Notes: generated from the sequence alone by a model not told the origin. Shown: positions 1-6,749, counted from the first letter of the stretch. The stretch is 6,749 nucleotides of DNA from Clostridia bacterium (GCA_009930125.1 RZYZ01000112.1:1-6749); one strand, 5' to 3'. Program-made: numbers and translations.

Positions 1-623
1 TTTCTGACCATCTCCGGAAAGAACACCACAGGAATCAGCGCGCCGGATAAGAGCTGCATCACCGCGCCAATGATCTGGGCCATTCCCCACATGTTGGTCA
101 GTTTAAAGGACAGCAGTCCGAAACTGTAGCTGAAGTAGAAATTGATAAAGATGCCCATGACCATGCTGAGTAGATACAGCGGAATGTTGTACTCTCCTGA
201 AAAACCCTCACTGCTATACACAATGAGATTAATCACCGTGAAGGCCGCAACAAAAATGATGAGGAAATTATAGAGCACACCACCGAAAGCCTGAAAGAGC
301 ATCCTCTTCTCATAGCTTACCGGTCTGATGAGATTGATGGCGATGGTCCCGTCTTTCACTTCCCTGGAAATGTCAAAGGAAATATCCACCGATGTGATCA
401 GTGTGGTGAGAAAGGATATGATGATATACAGAATCATCTCATTGAGTGTGAATCCTCTAAGCACCTTATCCGGGGAACTGGAGAAAATGGCTTTCCACAG
501 AAAAAACGACACCGTGAGCATCATCCATTCTCCAAGCATGAAGATGATCACATTGGCCTTGTAGGAAAGAAACATCTGAAAGGTGTTTATGGTGAAAGGC
601 AGGTATGCCTTGATCCGCTTCAT
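1..623 (-). CDS. ABC-2 type exporter membrane subunit (COG4587/COG3694-like), 3' part cut by window edge
   Basis: This is the membrane-spanning subunit of an ABC exporter. It begins MKRIKAYLPF at 623 and 207 residues are visible with no stop, so the C-terminus lies beyond the left edge. I see about five hydrophobic segments: residues 24-46, 58-79, 112-136, 147-173 and 180-201. Between the second and third is a cytoplasmic stretch, DISREVKDGTIAINLIRP (84-101). It resembles the conserved 'GxLxxxLLRP' region of the uncharacterised ABC-2 permeases that pair with COG4586 ATPases (family knowledge). The ATG lies 3 nt after the stop of the ATPase gene (TGA TGA ATG). A GAGGTG ribosome site at 635-630, inside the end of the ATPase gene, precedes it by 6 nt, so the two are translationally close and surely co-transcribed. 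A second permease gene usually follows in such operons and would lie outside the window. The substrate is unknown. Confidence 0.85.
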   Translation of the reverse strand, partial: MKRIKAYLPFTINTFQMFLSYKANVIIFMLGEWMMLTVSFFLWKAIFSSSPDKVLRGFTLNEMILYIIISFLTTLITSVDISFDISREVKDGTIAINLIRPVSYEKRMLFQAFGGVLYNFLIIFVAAFTVINLIVYSSEGFSGEYNIPLYLLSMVMGIFINFYFSYSFGLLSFKLTNMWGMAQIIGAVMQLLSGALIPVVFFPEMVR

Positions 624-626
624 TCA

Positions 627-1622
627 TCACACCTCGTTTCTGTAGATCTTCTTGACGATGTCTTCAATGGAAGGTTCATGGATGGTGAAATCGGTGATGT
701 CCAGCTTCCCCATGAGCCTCTTTGTGATTTCCGTGGTGGTGGTCCGATTCTTGTTGAACTGGACCTTCAGACGGTTTTCTTCCGCCTGGAGCATGATGAA
801 CTCCTGATCCAGTTCTTTAATGAACTGAACCTCGGAAAGATCGATGGCATTCACGGTCTGTATTTCAATATCCGCCATGTAGCCATAGGTTTCCTTGATA
901 TGCTTCGCATTGCCGTCATAGAGCATTCTGCCCTTGTCGATGATGATGATGCGACTGGAAAGCTCCTCGATATCCATCAGATCGTGGGTTGTGAGTATGA
1001 TTGTAGTGCCGTAGGTCTCATTGATTTTTCTGATGGCCTTTCTCACGCTTTCCTTCACCACCACATCCAGTCCGATGGTGGGCTCATCCAGATAGATCAC
1101 TTTCGGATTGTGAATCAGTGCCGCAGCCAGGTCTCCGCGCATTCTCTGTCCAAGGGAGAGCGTTCTCACCGGTTGAAGCATGAAATCCTTCAGCTCCAGC
1201 ACTTCGCTCAGAAAATCCATCTGGAACGCAAAACGCTTCTGATCCACCTCATAGATGTCTCGAAGCAGTGTGAAGGTTTCAGACAGCGGAAGATCCCACC
1301 AGAGCTGTGTCTTCTGCCCGAAGACCACACCGATGTCCATGGCGTTCTTCTGCCTGTTTTCATAGGGAATGATGCCATTGACATGCACCTCCCCTGAGGT
1401 CGGTGTGAGAATACCCGTCATCATCTTGATGGTTGTGGACTTCCCTGCACCATTGGCACCGATATAGCCGACGACTTCCCCTTCATCAATATGAAAGCTC
1501 ACATCATCCACTGCTCTGGTCACAGTCTGCTCCCTGGTGAAAAAAGATTTCACCGCACCTGTAAATCCCGGATACTTCTTATTCATTCTGAACTCTTTTG
1601 TGAGATTCTTCACTTCAATCAT
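627..1622 (-). CDS. ABC exporter ATP-binding protein (COG4586-like)
   Basis: This cytoplasmic ATPase energises the membrane subunit encoded just downstream. All nucleotide-binding motifs are intact in the 331 residues: Walker A GANGAGKST (55-63), Q-loop FGQ (101-103), signature LSLGQ (155-159), Walker B VIYLDEP (175-181), D-loop GLD (184-186) and switch histidine H213 in TTHD. The segment FGQKTQLWWDLP after the Q-loop is typical of the uncharacterised COG4586 group, as is the roughly 90-residue extension after the core (from about 245). That extension probably serves dimerisation or regulation (inference). The ATG at 1622 has an AAGAGGT ribosome site 8 nt upstream. The gene is first in its operon and has its own extended -10 promoter. 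The family assignment is firm. The transported substrate cannot be read from the sequence; related exporters are often grouped with drug or lipid efflux systems. Confidence 0.93.
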   Translation of the reverse strand: MIEVKNLTKEFRMNKKYPGFTGAVKSFFTREQTVTRAVDDVSFHIDEGEVVGYIGANGAGKSTTIKMMTGILTPTSGEVHVNGIIPYENRQKNAMDIGVVFGQKTQLWWDLPLSETFTLLRDIYEVDQKRFAFQMDFLSEVLELKDFMLQPVRTLSLGQRMRGDLAAALIHNPKVIYLDEPTIGLDVVVKESVRKAIRKINETYGTTIILTTHDLMDIEELSSRIIIIDKGRMLYDGNAKHIKETYGYMADIEIQTVNAIDLSEVQFIKELDQEFIMLQAEENRLKVQFNKNRTTTTEITKRLMGKLDITDFTIHEPSIEDIVKKIYRNEV

Positions 1623-1661
1623 AGCCTGATACCTCTTCGATTCTTTATTCCTGCAATGGTT

Positions 1662-1670
1662 ATTATATCA
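1662..1670 (-). promoter_or_regulatory. Extended -10 promoter of the ABC exporter operon
   Basis: Read on the minus strand, the sequence is TGATATAAT (1670-1662), a perfect TG-N-TATAAT extended -10 element. It lies about 40 nt upstream of the ATPase start codon. A TTGACC hexamer at 1683-1678 looks like a -35 box but is only 10 nt from the -10, too close to work with it. At 17 nt spacing the hexamer is TATATT, a poor -35, so the extended -10 probably carries recognition. Transcription would start near 1655. Confidence 0.6.
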
Positions 1671-1704
1671 CCCGGAAGGTCAATAATATATGATTTTTCT
1701 CAAT

Positions 1705-1729
1705 GGAAAAGGAAGCCTTTCAGCTTCCT
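1705..1729 (-). terminator. Intrinsic terminator after the gamma-glutamyltransferase-like gene
   Basis: On the minus strand AGGAAGC (1729-1723) and GCTTCCT (1716-1710) form a perfect 7-bp stem around the 6-nt loop TGAAAG. A short TTTCC run follows. It begins 15 nt after the stop of the gene ending at 1745, which itself has tandem stops TGA TAA. The short T-run makes it moderate in strength. It separates this gene from the exporter operon. Confidence 0.65.
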
Positions 1730-1744
1730 GTCTTCACCTGCTTA

Positions 1745-3346
1745 TCAGTAGAGAGAAATGTTTCCGTCTGTTCGGGACTCCGTTCCCGCAACATAGGCGC
1801 CATTTGGCATTTTCAGGATCATCTGTCCACGGCCGAAGTGCGAATTGTCCTCTGTCACCGTTATTTCATGTCCTTTCTTTTTCAGCTCTTCCATAATCTT
1901 TTCATCAAAGGTGTCCTCCACCATGATCTTCTTCTCCCGCGTCCACTGCCATCTGGGACAATCCAGCGCTGCCTGAGGATTGAGATTGAAATCCAGAAGA
2001 CTGCTCATGACCTGAAGATGACCCTGGGGCTGCATGTATCCGCCCATGACGCCGAACACGCCGATGCACTCCCTGTCTTTAAGAAGCATCCCTGGAATGA
2101 TGGTGTGGTAGGTTCTCTTCTTCGGCGCCAGAACATTTCTGTGATTTTCATCCAGCTTGAAGTCCGCTCCGCGGTTCTGAAGGGAGATGCCGGTTCCTTT
2201 CACGACGATGCCGCTTCCAAACCCCATATAATTGGACTGGATCATGGACACCATGTTACCTTCCTTATCTGCTGTGGCAAGATACACTGTTCCGCTCTGG
2301 AAAGGATCTTCATGGGTGAAGATCTGCGCTTCTTCTGTGATCATTTCCGCTCTTCTTTTCGCAAAATCTTCAGTGAGAAAATCAGAGGGGGCAAATTCCA
2401 TGTCCTTCGGGTCCGTGATGTGATGCATTCCATCGGCAAAGGCCATCTTCATGGACTCCATGGCACGATGATAATACTCTGCGTCACGATTTTCCACCGG
2501 GAATCGGGAGAGTGTATTCAGCGCCATGAGCGCCACCATGCCCTGACCGCTGGGGGGAAGCTCTGCCACTTCGTGGCCCCGATAGTTGACTGTCAGTGGG
2601 GTTACCCATTCTGGAGAGAAAGAGGCCAGGTCACTCTTTCTTAAATACCCGCCATGGGCTCTGGCATCTTCTTCCATTATATCGGCCAGCTCTCCCGTAT
2701 AGAAAGCTTCACCCTCAGTCTCTCCAATCAGTCTCAGGGTCCTTGCATGGTCGGGAAGACGCATGATTTGAAAGGCTTCCGGCGCTTCACCGTTTACAGT
2801 GAAGGTTCTGAACCACTCCTCAAAGGCATCTCCCTTGAAGATTTCCTTGTATTTATGGAGCGCTCTCTTCCACATATGAGCCACGTTCGCTGCCACGGGG
2901 AAACCGTTCTCCGCATGGCTTATGGCAGGCATCAGGCAGTCCATTAGTGATAGATTCCCGAATCTTCTGCAGAGCTCCGCCCAGCCCTTGGGGGTACCTG
3001 GAACCGTCACCGGCGTCCAACCGTGGACCGGCATGGATTCATGGTTTTTCTTCACCTCCTCCAGACTGATTTCTTCTGGAGAAGGACCGTTGCTGTTCAG
3101 ACCATAAAGCTTCCCTTTCATCCAGACCAGTGCAAAATTGTCGGATCCGATGCCATTGGCTGTGGGTTCCACCACAGTGAGACAGGCAGCCGTCGCAATG
3201 GCCGCATCCACAGCATTACCGCCTTTCTTCAGGATTTCAAGTCCTGCCTCTGAAGCCAGGGCACTCGATGTGGCCACAACCCCATTTCTGCCGCTGAGCG
3301 GAATTCTTCTGCTGTGATAAGGCATATAGAGTGGATCAAATTTCAT
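1745..3346 (-). CDS. Gamma-glutamyltransferase-family Ntn-hydrolase (YwrD-like), cytoplasmic
   Basis: This is an autoprocessing amidohydrolase of the gamma-glutamyltransferase fold, 533 residues, close to the usual family length. The N-terminus (FDPLYMPYHSRR, then NGVVATSSALASEAGLEILKKG) resembles Bacillus YwrD and related proteins from memory. There is no signal peptide, so it should act in the cytoplasm, unlike secreted GGT. Conserved blocks are GGNAVDAAIATA (42-53), NGIGSDNFA (64-72), P(P)SGQG (264-269), SGTVYLATAD (351-360) with predicted nucleophile Thr353, SNYMGFGSG (371-379), NRGADF (391-396) with substrate-binding-type Asp395, and MQPQGHLQV (438-446). Self-cleavage before Thr353 would give chains of about 352 and 181 residues. 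The Arg that holds the glutamyl carboxylate in E. coli GGT (in REMAP) aligns with NGPSP here, and the Ser-Ser pair with YHTIIPG (413-419). True gamma-glutamyl activity is therefore uncertain; an acylase or peptidase role is possible. The start has a GGGAGG site 7 nt upstream. Confidence 0.9.
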   Translation of the reverse strand: MKFDPLYMPYHSRRIPLSGRNGVVATSSALASEAGLEILKKGGNAVDAAIATAACLTVVEPTANGIGSDNFALVWMKGKLYGLNSNGPSPEEISLEEVKKNHESMPVHGWTPVTVPGTPKGWAELCRRFGNLSLMDCLMPAISHAENGFPVAANVAHMWKRALHKYKEIFKGDAFEEWFRTFTVNGEAPEAFQIMRLPDHARTLRLIGETEGEAFYTGELADIMEEDARAHGGYLRKSDLASFSPEWVTPLTVNYRGHEVAELPPSGQGMVALMALNTLSRFPVENRDAEYYHRAMESMKMAFADGMHHITDPKDMEFAPSDFLTEDFAKRRAEMITEEAQIFTHEDPFQSGTVYLATADKEGNMVSMIQSNYMGFGSGIVVKGTGISLQNRGADFKLDENHRNVLAPKKRTYHTIIPGMLLKDRECIGVFGVMGGYMQPQGHLQVMSSLLDFNLNPQAALDCPRWQWTREKKIMVEDTFDEKIMEELKKKGHEITVTEDNSHFGRGQMILKMPNGAYVAGTESRTDGNISLY

Positions 3347-3389
3347 GATAAAACCTCCCAGTCACTTGATTTACTGTACATTCCTATTT

Positions 3390-3395
3390 AGTATA
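3390..3395 (-). promoter_or_regulatory. Possible -10 box of the gamma-glutamyltransferase-like gene
   Basis: The minus strand reads TATACT (3395-3390), five of six matches to TATAAT, 43 nt upstream of the start codon. No TTGACA-like hexamer stands at 16-18 nt. The position at 17 nt spacing, GCCAAT (3418-3413), falls inside the stem of the argS terminator. Without a good -35 or a TG extension the call is weak. The alternative is expression by read-through from argS. Confidence 0.35.
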
Positions 3396-3399
3396 CTGG

Positions 3400-3449
3400 A
3401 AAAAAGGAAAGGATTGGCGCCGCTCCCCATGGAACTGTGCCAATCCTTT
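3400..3449 (-). terminator. Intrinsic terminator of argS (near-bidirectional)
   Basis: AAAGGATTGGC (3408-3418) and GCCAATCCTTT (3439-3449) form a perfect 11-bp inverted repeat around a 20-nt loop. On the minus strand, the direction of argS, the arm ending the hairpin runs into TTTCCTTTTTT (3410-3400). On the plus strand the same hairpin is followed by T to 3452, so it could also stop plus-strand transcription. It starts about 16 nt after the argS stop codon at 3466-3468. Confidence 0.8.
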
Positions 3450-3465
3450 TTTATCTGTTTCTGTT

Positions 3466-5151
3466 TTACATTTCTTCTACGGTTTCGATTCCAAGAAGTT
3501 CCAGCGCATTTCTGATGACGATGGTCGTCGCCTCCACAAGCTGCAGTCTTGCCTTTTTCAGCTCTGCCTCTGCAGAGTTGATCTGGCAGTTGTTGTAGAA
3601 CTTGTTGAAGTCTTTTGCCACCTGAAGAACGTATCGCGTGATCACGGAAGGCTCATACTTCTCCATGGCCACTTTCACCGCATTTCCGAATCCTTCCAGC
3701 GTCTTGGAAAGTTCAAACTCTTCCTGGGTGGATAGAAGTGTCAGGTCCGCCTGCTCCGGCTTCTCGTTCTTTCTCAGTATGCTCTTTGCTCTGGCATAGG
3801 TATACTGAACATAAGGTCCGGTTTCACCGTCAAAGGAAAGAATTTCATCCCAGTTGAAGATGATGTCCTTTTCCCTGGAGTTCTTGAGATAGGTGAAGAT
3901 GATGGCGCCGATTCCGACTTTTCTAGCCACATTCTCCTTGTCCGCCAGGTTCGGATTCTTGTCATGAATGATCTTTTCCGCTGTGACCACCGCTTCCTTC
4001 AGAAGATCATCCAGTAGGACCACATCTCCCTTTCTAGAAGACATCATCTTTCCAGGGAACTTCACAAGGCCAAAGCCAACATGGACACAGTCATCCGCCC
4101 ACTCAAATCCTGCCAGACTCAGAGTCTTGAACACCTGCTTGAAGTGCAGCGCCTGAGGGGATCCCACCACATAGATGTTCTTATGGAAGTCATAGGTTCT
4201 TTTTCTGTAGATGGCTGCCGCCAGGTCTCTTGTGGCATAGATGGTTGCCCCATCCGCCTTCTTGATGATGGTCGGAGGCATGTTATAGTCATCCAGCATC
4301 ACGACCTTGGCGCCGTTGCTTTCCGTGAGGATGCCCTTTTCTTCCAGGATATCCACAACCTCATCCATCTTATCCCCATAGAAGCTCTCTCCGGCATAGG
4401 AATCAAACTCCACACCCAGCTCCCTGTACACTCTCTCGAATACCATAAGGGAAAGCTCTCTGAACTCCTTCCAGAGATTATACTCATACTCCTTGCCGTC
4501 TTCCAGATTCTTGAAGTGCTGTCTGGCTTCATCATCAAGGCTCGGATCCTTCTCCGCTTCTTCGTGGAATCTCACATAGATTCTGTTGAGCTCCTCAATA
4601 GGGCTCTTCTGAAGCTTTTCCTTGTCCACCCATCTTTCATAACCGGAAATCAGCTTTCCGAACTGGGTTCCCCAGTCTCCCAGATGATTGATCCTTTCCG
4701 TATGGAACCCCTGAAATTTGAATATTCTGCTGAGAGAATTACCGATCACTGTGGTGAACAGATGCCCTACATGGAAAGGTTTTGCGATATTAGGGGAAGA
4801 ATACTCAACGATAACCGTTTTACCTTCACCGAATTCTGAACTGCCATAGTCCACCTGATCTTCCAGAACTTTCTGCACAACCCCTTCCAGATAGATGCTC
4901 TTGTTCAGAAAGAAATTCACATAAGGTCCCAGGACCTCCACTCTTTCTATTTCCGGTATGTCCAGCTTCTCTTTCAGGTCTGCTGCGATCATATTCGGTG
5001 CTTTTCTCAGCTTCTTCGCAAGCTGAAAACAGGGAAATGCGAAGTCTCCCATTTCCTGCTTCGGTGGGATTTCTATGGATCTTAATACGTCTTCCGCCTC
5101 AATTTCCAGTGCACTGCTTATACTTTCAGCTATCAGTTTCTTATAATCCAA
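3466..5151 (-). CDS. argS: Arginyl-tRNA synthetase (class I), TTG start
   Basis: This essential cytoplasmic enzyme charges tRNA-Arg with arginine using ATP. From the TTG start it has 561 residues, normal for ArgS. Visible landmarks in that numbering are the N-terminal additional domain (about 1-105), SSPNIAKPFHVGH (118-130) with the HIGH-type HVGH, GDWGTQFGKL (158-167), the KMSKS-type loop MSSRKG (370-375) and the helical anticodon-binding domain from about 434 (WDEILSFDGETGPYVQYTYAR) to the C-terminal LLGIETVEEM. An in-frame ATG at 5205 would add 18 residues but has no ribosome site. The TTG at 5151 has a consensus AAGGAGG 7 nt upstream and gives the family-typical opening (M)DYKKLIAES, so it is the better start. 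The gene is monocistronic, with its own promoter and a strong terminator. Confidence 0.97.
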   Translation of the reverse strand: MDYKKLIAESISSALEIEAEDVLRSIEIPPKQEMGDFAFPCFQLAKKLRKAPNMIAADLKEKLDIPEIERVEVLGPYVNFFLNKSIYLEGVVQKVLEDQVDYGSSEFGEGKTVIVEYSSPNIAKPFHVGHLFTTVIGNSLSRIFKFQGFHTERINHLGDWGTQFGKLISGYERWVDKEKLQKSPIEELNRIYVRFHEEAEKDPSLDDEARQHFKNLEDGKEYEYNLWKEFRELSLMVFERVYRELGVEFDSYAGESFYGDKMDEVVDILEEKGILTESNGAKVVMLDDYNMPPTIIKKADGATIYATRDLAAAIYRKRTYDFHKNIYVVGSPQALHFKQVFKTLSLAGFEWADDCVHVGFGLVKFPGKMMSSRKGDVVLLDDLLKEAVVTAEKIIHDKNPNLADKENVARKVGIGAIIFTYLKNSREKDIIFNWDEILSFDGETGPYVQYTYARAKSILRKNEKPEQADLTLLSTQEEFELSKTLEGFGNAVKVAMEKYEPSVITRYVLQVAKDFNKFYNNCQINSAEAELKKARLQLVEATTIVIRNALELLGIETVEEM

Positions 5152-5158
5152 TGTTCTT

Positions 5159-5165
5159 CCTCCTT
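5159..5165 (-). promoter_or_regulatory. Shine-Dalgarno sequence that fixes the TTG start of argS
   Basis: The minus strand reads AAGGAGG at 5165-5159, a full anti-16S match, with 7 nt to the TTG at 5151-5149. The upstream in-frame ATG (5205-5203) is preceded only by A/T-rich sequence. A small hairpin, TAGGGG (5191-5186) with TCCCTA (5172-5167), ends just before this site and leaves it exposed. Confidence 0.85.
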
Positions 5166-5218
5166 GTAGGGATTCTATGATGTATCCCCTATTCAATGAA
5201 CCCATTTATATCTTATCT

Positions 5219-5247
5219 ATTTTACTACAGAGATTCTCTCCCGTCCA
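5219..5247 (-). promoter_or_regulatory. Likely argS promoter
   Basis: On the minus strand TGGACG (5247-5242, four of six matches to TTGACA) and TAAAAT (5224-5219, five of six to TATAAT) are separated by exactly 17 nt. A transcript starting near 5212 would have a leader of about 60 nt, too short for a T-box. The spacer contains the small palindrome AGAGA-T-TCTCT (5229-5239). Confidence 0.5.
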
Positions 5248-5301
5248 TAGCCCCATGTCGTCTCCCCAAAGAAACTTGTACTCCTCTTTCCTCTCTTGTA
5301 G

Positions 5302-5327
5302 TATAATATTGATATTTCACAGAGGAG
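5302..5327 (+). promoter_or_regulatory. -10 box and ribosome site of the Ppx-like gene
   Basis: A perfect TATAAT (5302-5307) lies 29 nt upstream of the start codon. AGGAG (5323-5327) in a purine-rich run is 9 nt from the ATG. There is no good -35 at 17 nt (TACTCC). TTGTAC at 5276-5281 is 20 nt away, too far for a standard promoter. The divergent argS promoter is about 55 bp to the left. Confidence 0.5.
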
Positions 5328-5336
5328 AGGTAAAAA

Positions 5337-6749
5337 ATGGAAAAACTGGCATTGATCTATATAGGCGGAAATACAACCCGATATGCTCTCTGGAAAATTG
5401 AAGATGATAAAAGCTACAGACTTCTGGAATCCTTCAAGGAGAACCTGAAATTAGGAAAAAACACGAAAGAAGAATTCTGCATTCCTGAAGATAAAGTGGA
5501 TGCTCTTCTGAATATAATGAGTTTTTTCAAAGACTTTTCTGATGCCATGGAGGGCGAAAACCCTCATGTGATCCTGTCCGAATTTTTCGAGCACATTACA
5601 AATAAGGATGAAATCAGAAAAAGACTGGAGACAGAACTGAATCTGAACGTCATAGAACTGACCAACAGACAGGAAATCCATCTGGATTATCTTGCAGTGA
5701 AAAACTCCATGAACCTCAACAATTCCCTGCTTGTAGACATAAGCGGAGCCTCTACCCAGCTGGGATGGATGAAAGATGGCACATTGATTGAAAGTTATCG
5801 TCTTCCAATCGGAACTCTGTCACTGACAGAAAAGTTCCACCTGGAGGACCATGTAACGAAGGAAGACCATACAGGACTCGACAAGCACGTCATGGAGGAA
5901 CTGAATAAAGTGGACTGGCTGACCGGCGAGAATTTTCATGAAATGATTCTCCTTGGCGGTTCTTCCAGAGCCATCAGTAAAATAGACCGCAAGAAGAAGC
6001 GCTATCCTATCAACATCATTCATGAGTACACCATGCAGGACCTGGATCTGATATCCATGTACAGAAATATGATTACAAAGAATCTGAAGCAGCGATACAC
6101 CATCCAGGGCATTGACCGGGAACGGGCGGATATTCTGCCTGCAGCGCTTTCAATCCTGAATGCGCTGATCAGAAAGACACGGATCATAAGCATCCGTGTC
6201 AGCGGTACCGGAATCAGAGAAGGCTTTCTTTTTGATTACATTGACAGGAATTATGGAACCCTTCCGGATATGATTGACCGATCCATCCTGAACATTCTCC
6301 GAATACACAACGTGGATGTGGAAAAGGCAAAGTCCCTCTACACCCTGACCAAATCCATCTATGACGGATTTTCCGGCGTTCACAAGCAGTGGAAAAACGC
6401 AGAGAACATCATCAAAGTCAGCTCCATGCTGAGAGATGTGGGACTGTCTGTCCGATACTATAACCATCACAAACACAATTTCTACATCATATCCAATTCG
6501 GAAATCAACGGCATGGACCATCGGGAGATCATACAATCCGCCATGGCAGCCACCTTTACAGACGGGATCCACCGAGATGCACCCCTTCTGCAATTTGGCC
6601 AGATCATCAATCGTCTGGACATCGATATGATTTCTGATATCGGAATCTGCATCAGCATTGCAGAAAAATTCTTAAGTTCAAACAAGAAGGATATTCAGGT
6701 GAAGAAGGTTTCGGTACTGGAGGATAAAATCCTGCTTGAAGTACATTCA
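5337..6749 (+). CDS. Ppx/GppA-family protein with altered active-site motifs, 3' end cut by window edge
   Basis: This protein belongs to the exopolyphosphatase/pppGpp phosphatase family; classical members remove terminal phosphate from polyphosphate or pppGpp in the cytoplasm. 471 codons are open to the last base, so the C-terminus is missing, probably only slightly. The order of family blocks is clear: first phosphate loop IYIGGNTTR (7-15), the 'ISGxEEA' equivalent LTNRQEIHLDYL (108-119), second loop LVDISGASTQLG (132-143), LLGGSSRAI (205-213), RERADILPAALSIL (261-274), RVSGTGIREGFLFD (287-300), then an HD-like region with SSMLRDVG (362-369) and HHKHNFYIISNSEI (377-390). Several usual residues differ: Asp to Tyr8, Glu to Gln112, Glu to Gln141 and HD-type His to Arg366. 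Glu113 and Asp134 remain. It may be a weak or non-catalytic paralogue. Ppx-like genes often neighbour a polyphosphate kinase, which would lie to the right. The ATG at 5337 is supported by AGGAG 9 nt upstream. Confidence 0.88.
   Translation, partial: MEKLALIYIGGNTTRYALWKIEDDKSYRLLESFKENLKLGKNTKEEFCIPEDKVDALLNIMSFFKDFSDAMEGENPHVILSEFFEHITNKDEIRKRLETELNLNVIELTNRQEIHLDYLAVKNSMNLNNSLLVDISGASTQLGWMKDGTLIESYRLPIGTLSLTEKFHLEDHVTKEDHTGLDKHVMEELNKVDWLTGENFHEMILLGGSSRAISKIDRKKKRYPINIIHEYTMQDLDLISMYRNMITKNLKQRYTIQGIDRERADILPAALSILNALIRKTRIISIRVSGTGIREGFLFDYIDRNYGTLPDMIDRSILNILRIHNVDVEKAKSLYTLTKSIYDGFSGVHKQWKNAENIIKVSSMLRDVGLSVRYYNHHKHNFYIISNSEINGMDHREIIQSAMAATFTDGIHRDAPLLQFGQIINRLDIDMISDIGICISIAEKFLSSNKKDIQVKKVSVLEDKILLEVHS

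Noticed and set aside
678..1397. Open frame of 239 codons on the plus strand
   Set aside because: It is antisense to the ABC ATPase, whose motifs are all intact, and the protein is His/Leu-rich and resembles nothing.
1678..1683. TTGACC as a -35 box for the exporter promoter
   Set aside because: It is only 10 nt from the TATAAT, too short for a sigma-A promoter; the extended -10 explains the promoter better.
1703..2644. Open frame of 313 codons on the plus strand
   Set aside because: It lies wholly antisense to the well-supported gamma-glutamyltransferase-like gene, has no ribosome site or recognisable domain, and its composition follows from the opposite strand.
4081..4839. Open frame of 252 codons on the plus strand
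   Set aside because: It is antisense to argS, with no start signal and no family resemblance.
5152..5218. T-box or other riboswitch in the argS leader
   Set aside because: The predicted leader is only about 60 nt, with one weak 6-bp hairpin and no T-box sequence or terminator.
6150..6593. Open frame of 147 codons on the minus strand
   Set aside because: It is antisense to the Ppx-like gene, whose frame runs unbroken with family motifs throughout.

Overview
This is a 6.7 kb piece of an ordinary bacterial chromosome. It is most likely from a mid-G+C member of the Firmicutes (Clostridia-like). The signs are strong purine-rich Shine-Dalgarno sequences in front of every gene, frequent AGA/AGG arginine codons, a TTG start, TATAAT-type -10 boxes, and protein relatives of Firmicute type (a YwrD-like gamma-glutamyltransferase and a Ppx/GppA protein with an HD-like C-terminal region). 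The organism call is inference from these features only.

Layout, left to right. Positions 1-1622 (minus strand) carry the first two genes of an uncharacterised ABC-2 type exporter operon. The ATPase (627-1622) comes first and the membrane subunit (623 down to the window edge, truncated) follows 3 nt after it. An extended -10 promoter lies just upstream at about 1662-1670. Positions 1745-3346 (minus) hold a leaderless gamma-glutamyltransferase-family protein with its own terminator (about 1705-1729). Positions 3466-5151 (minus) hold arginyl-tRNA synthetase, best read from a TTG start, with a strong terminator at about 3400-3449. A divergent promoter region (5152-5336) separates argS from a plus-strand Ppx/GppA-family gene. 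That gene starts at 5337 and is still open at the right edge (471 codons seen).

The genes form four transcription units: the exporter, the gamma-glutamyltransferase relative, argS and the Ppx-like gene. There is no clear shared pathway. No mobile element, CRISPR array, tRNA, rRNA or riboswitch is visible.

The most interesting item is the Ppx/GppA-like protein. Several normally conserved phosphate- or metal-binding positions are substituted in its ASKHA core and HD-like region, so it may be a divergent or regulatory paralogue rather than a classical exopolyphosphatase. Smaller points are the TTG start of argS, a gamma-glutamyltransferase relative without the usual substrate-binding Arg and Ser-Ser, and a possible ggt promoter that overlaps the argS terminator.
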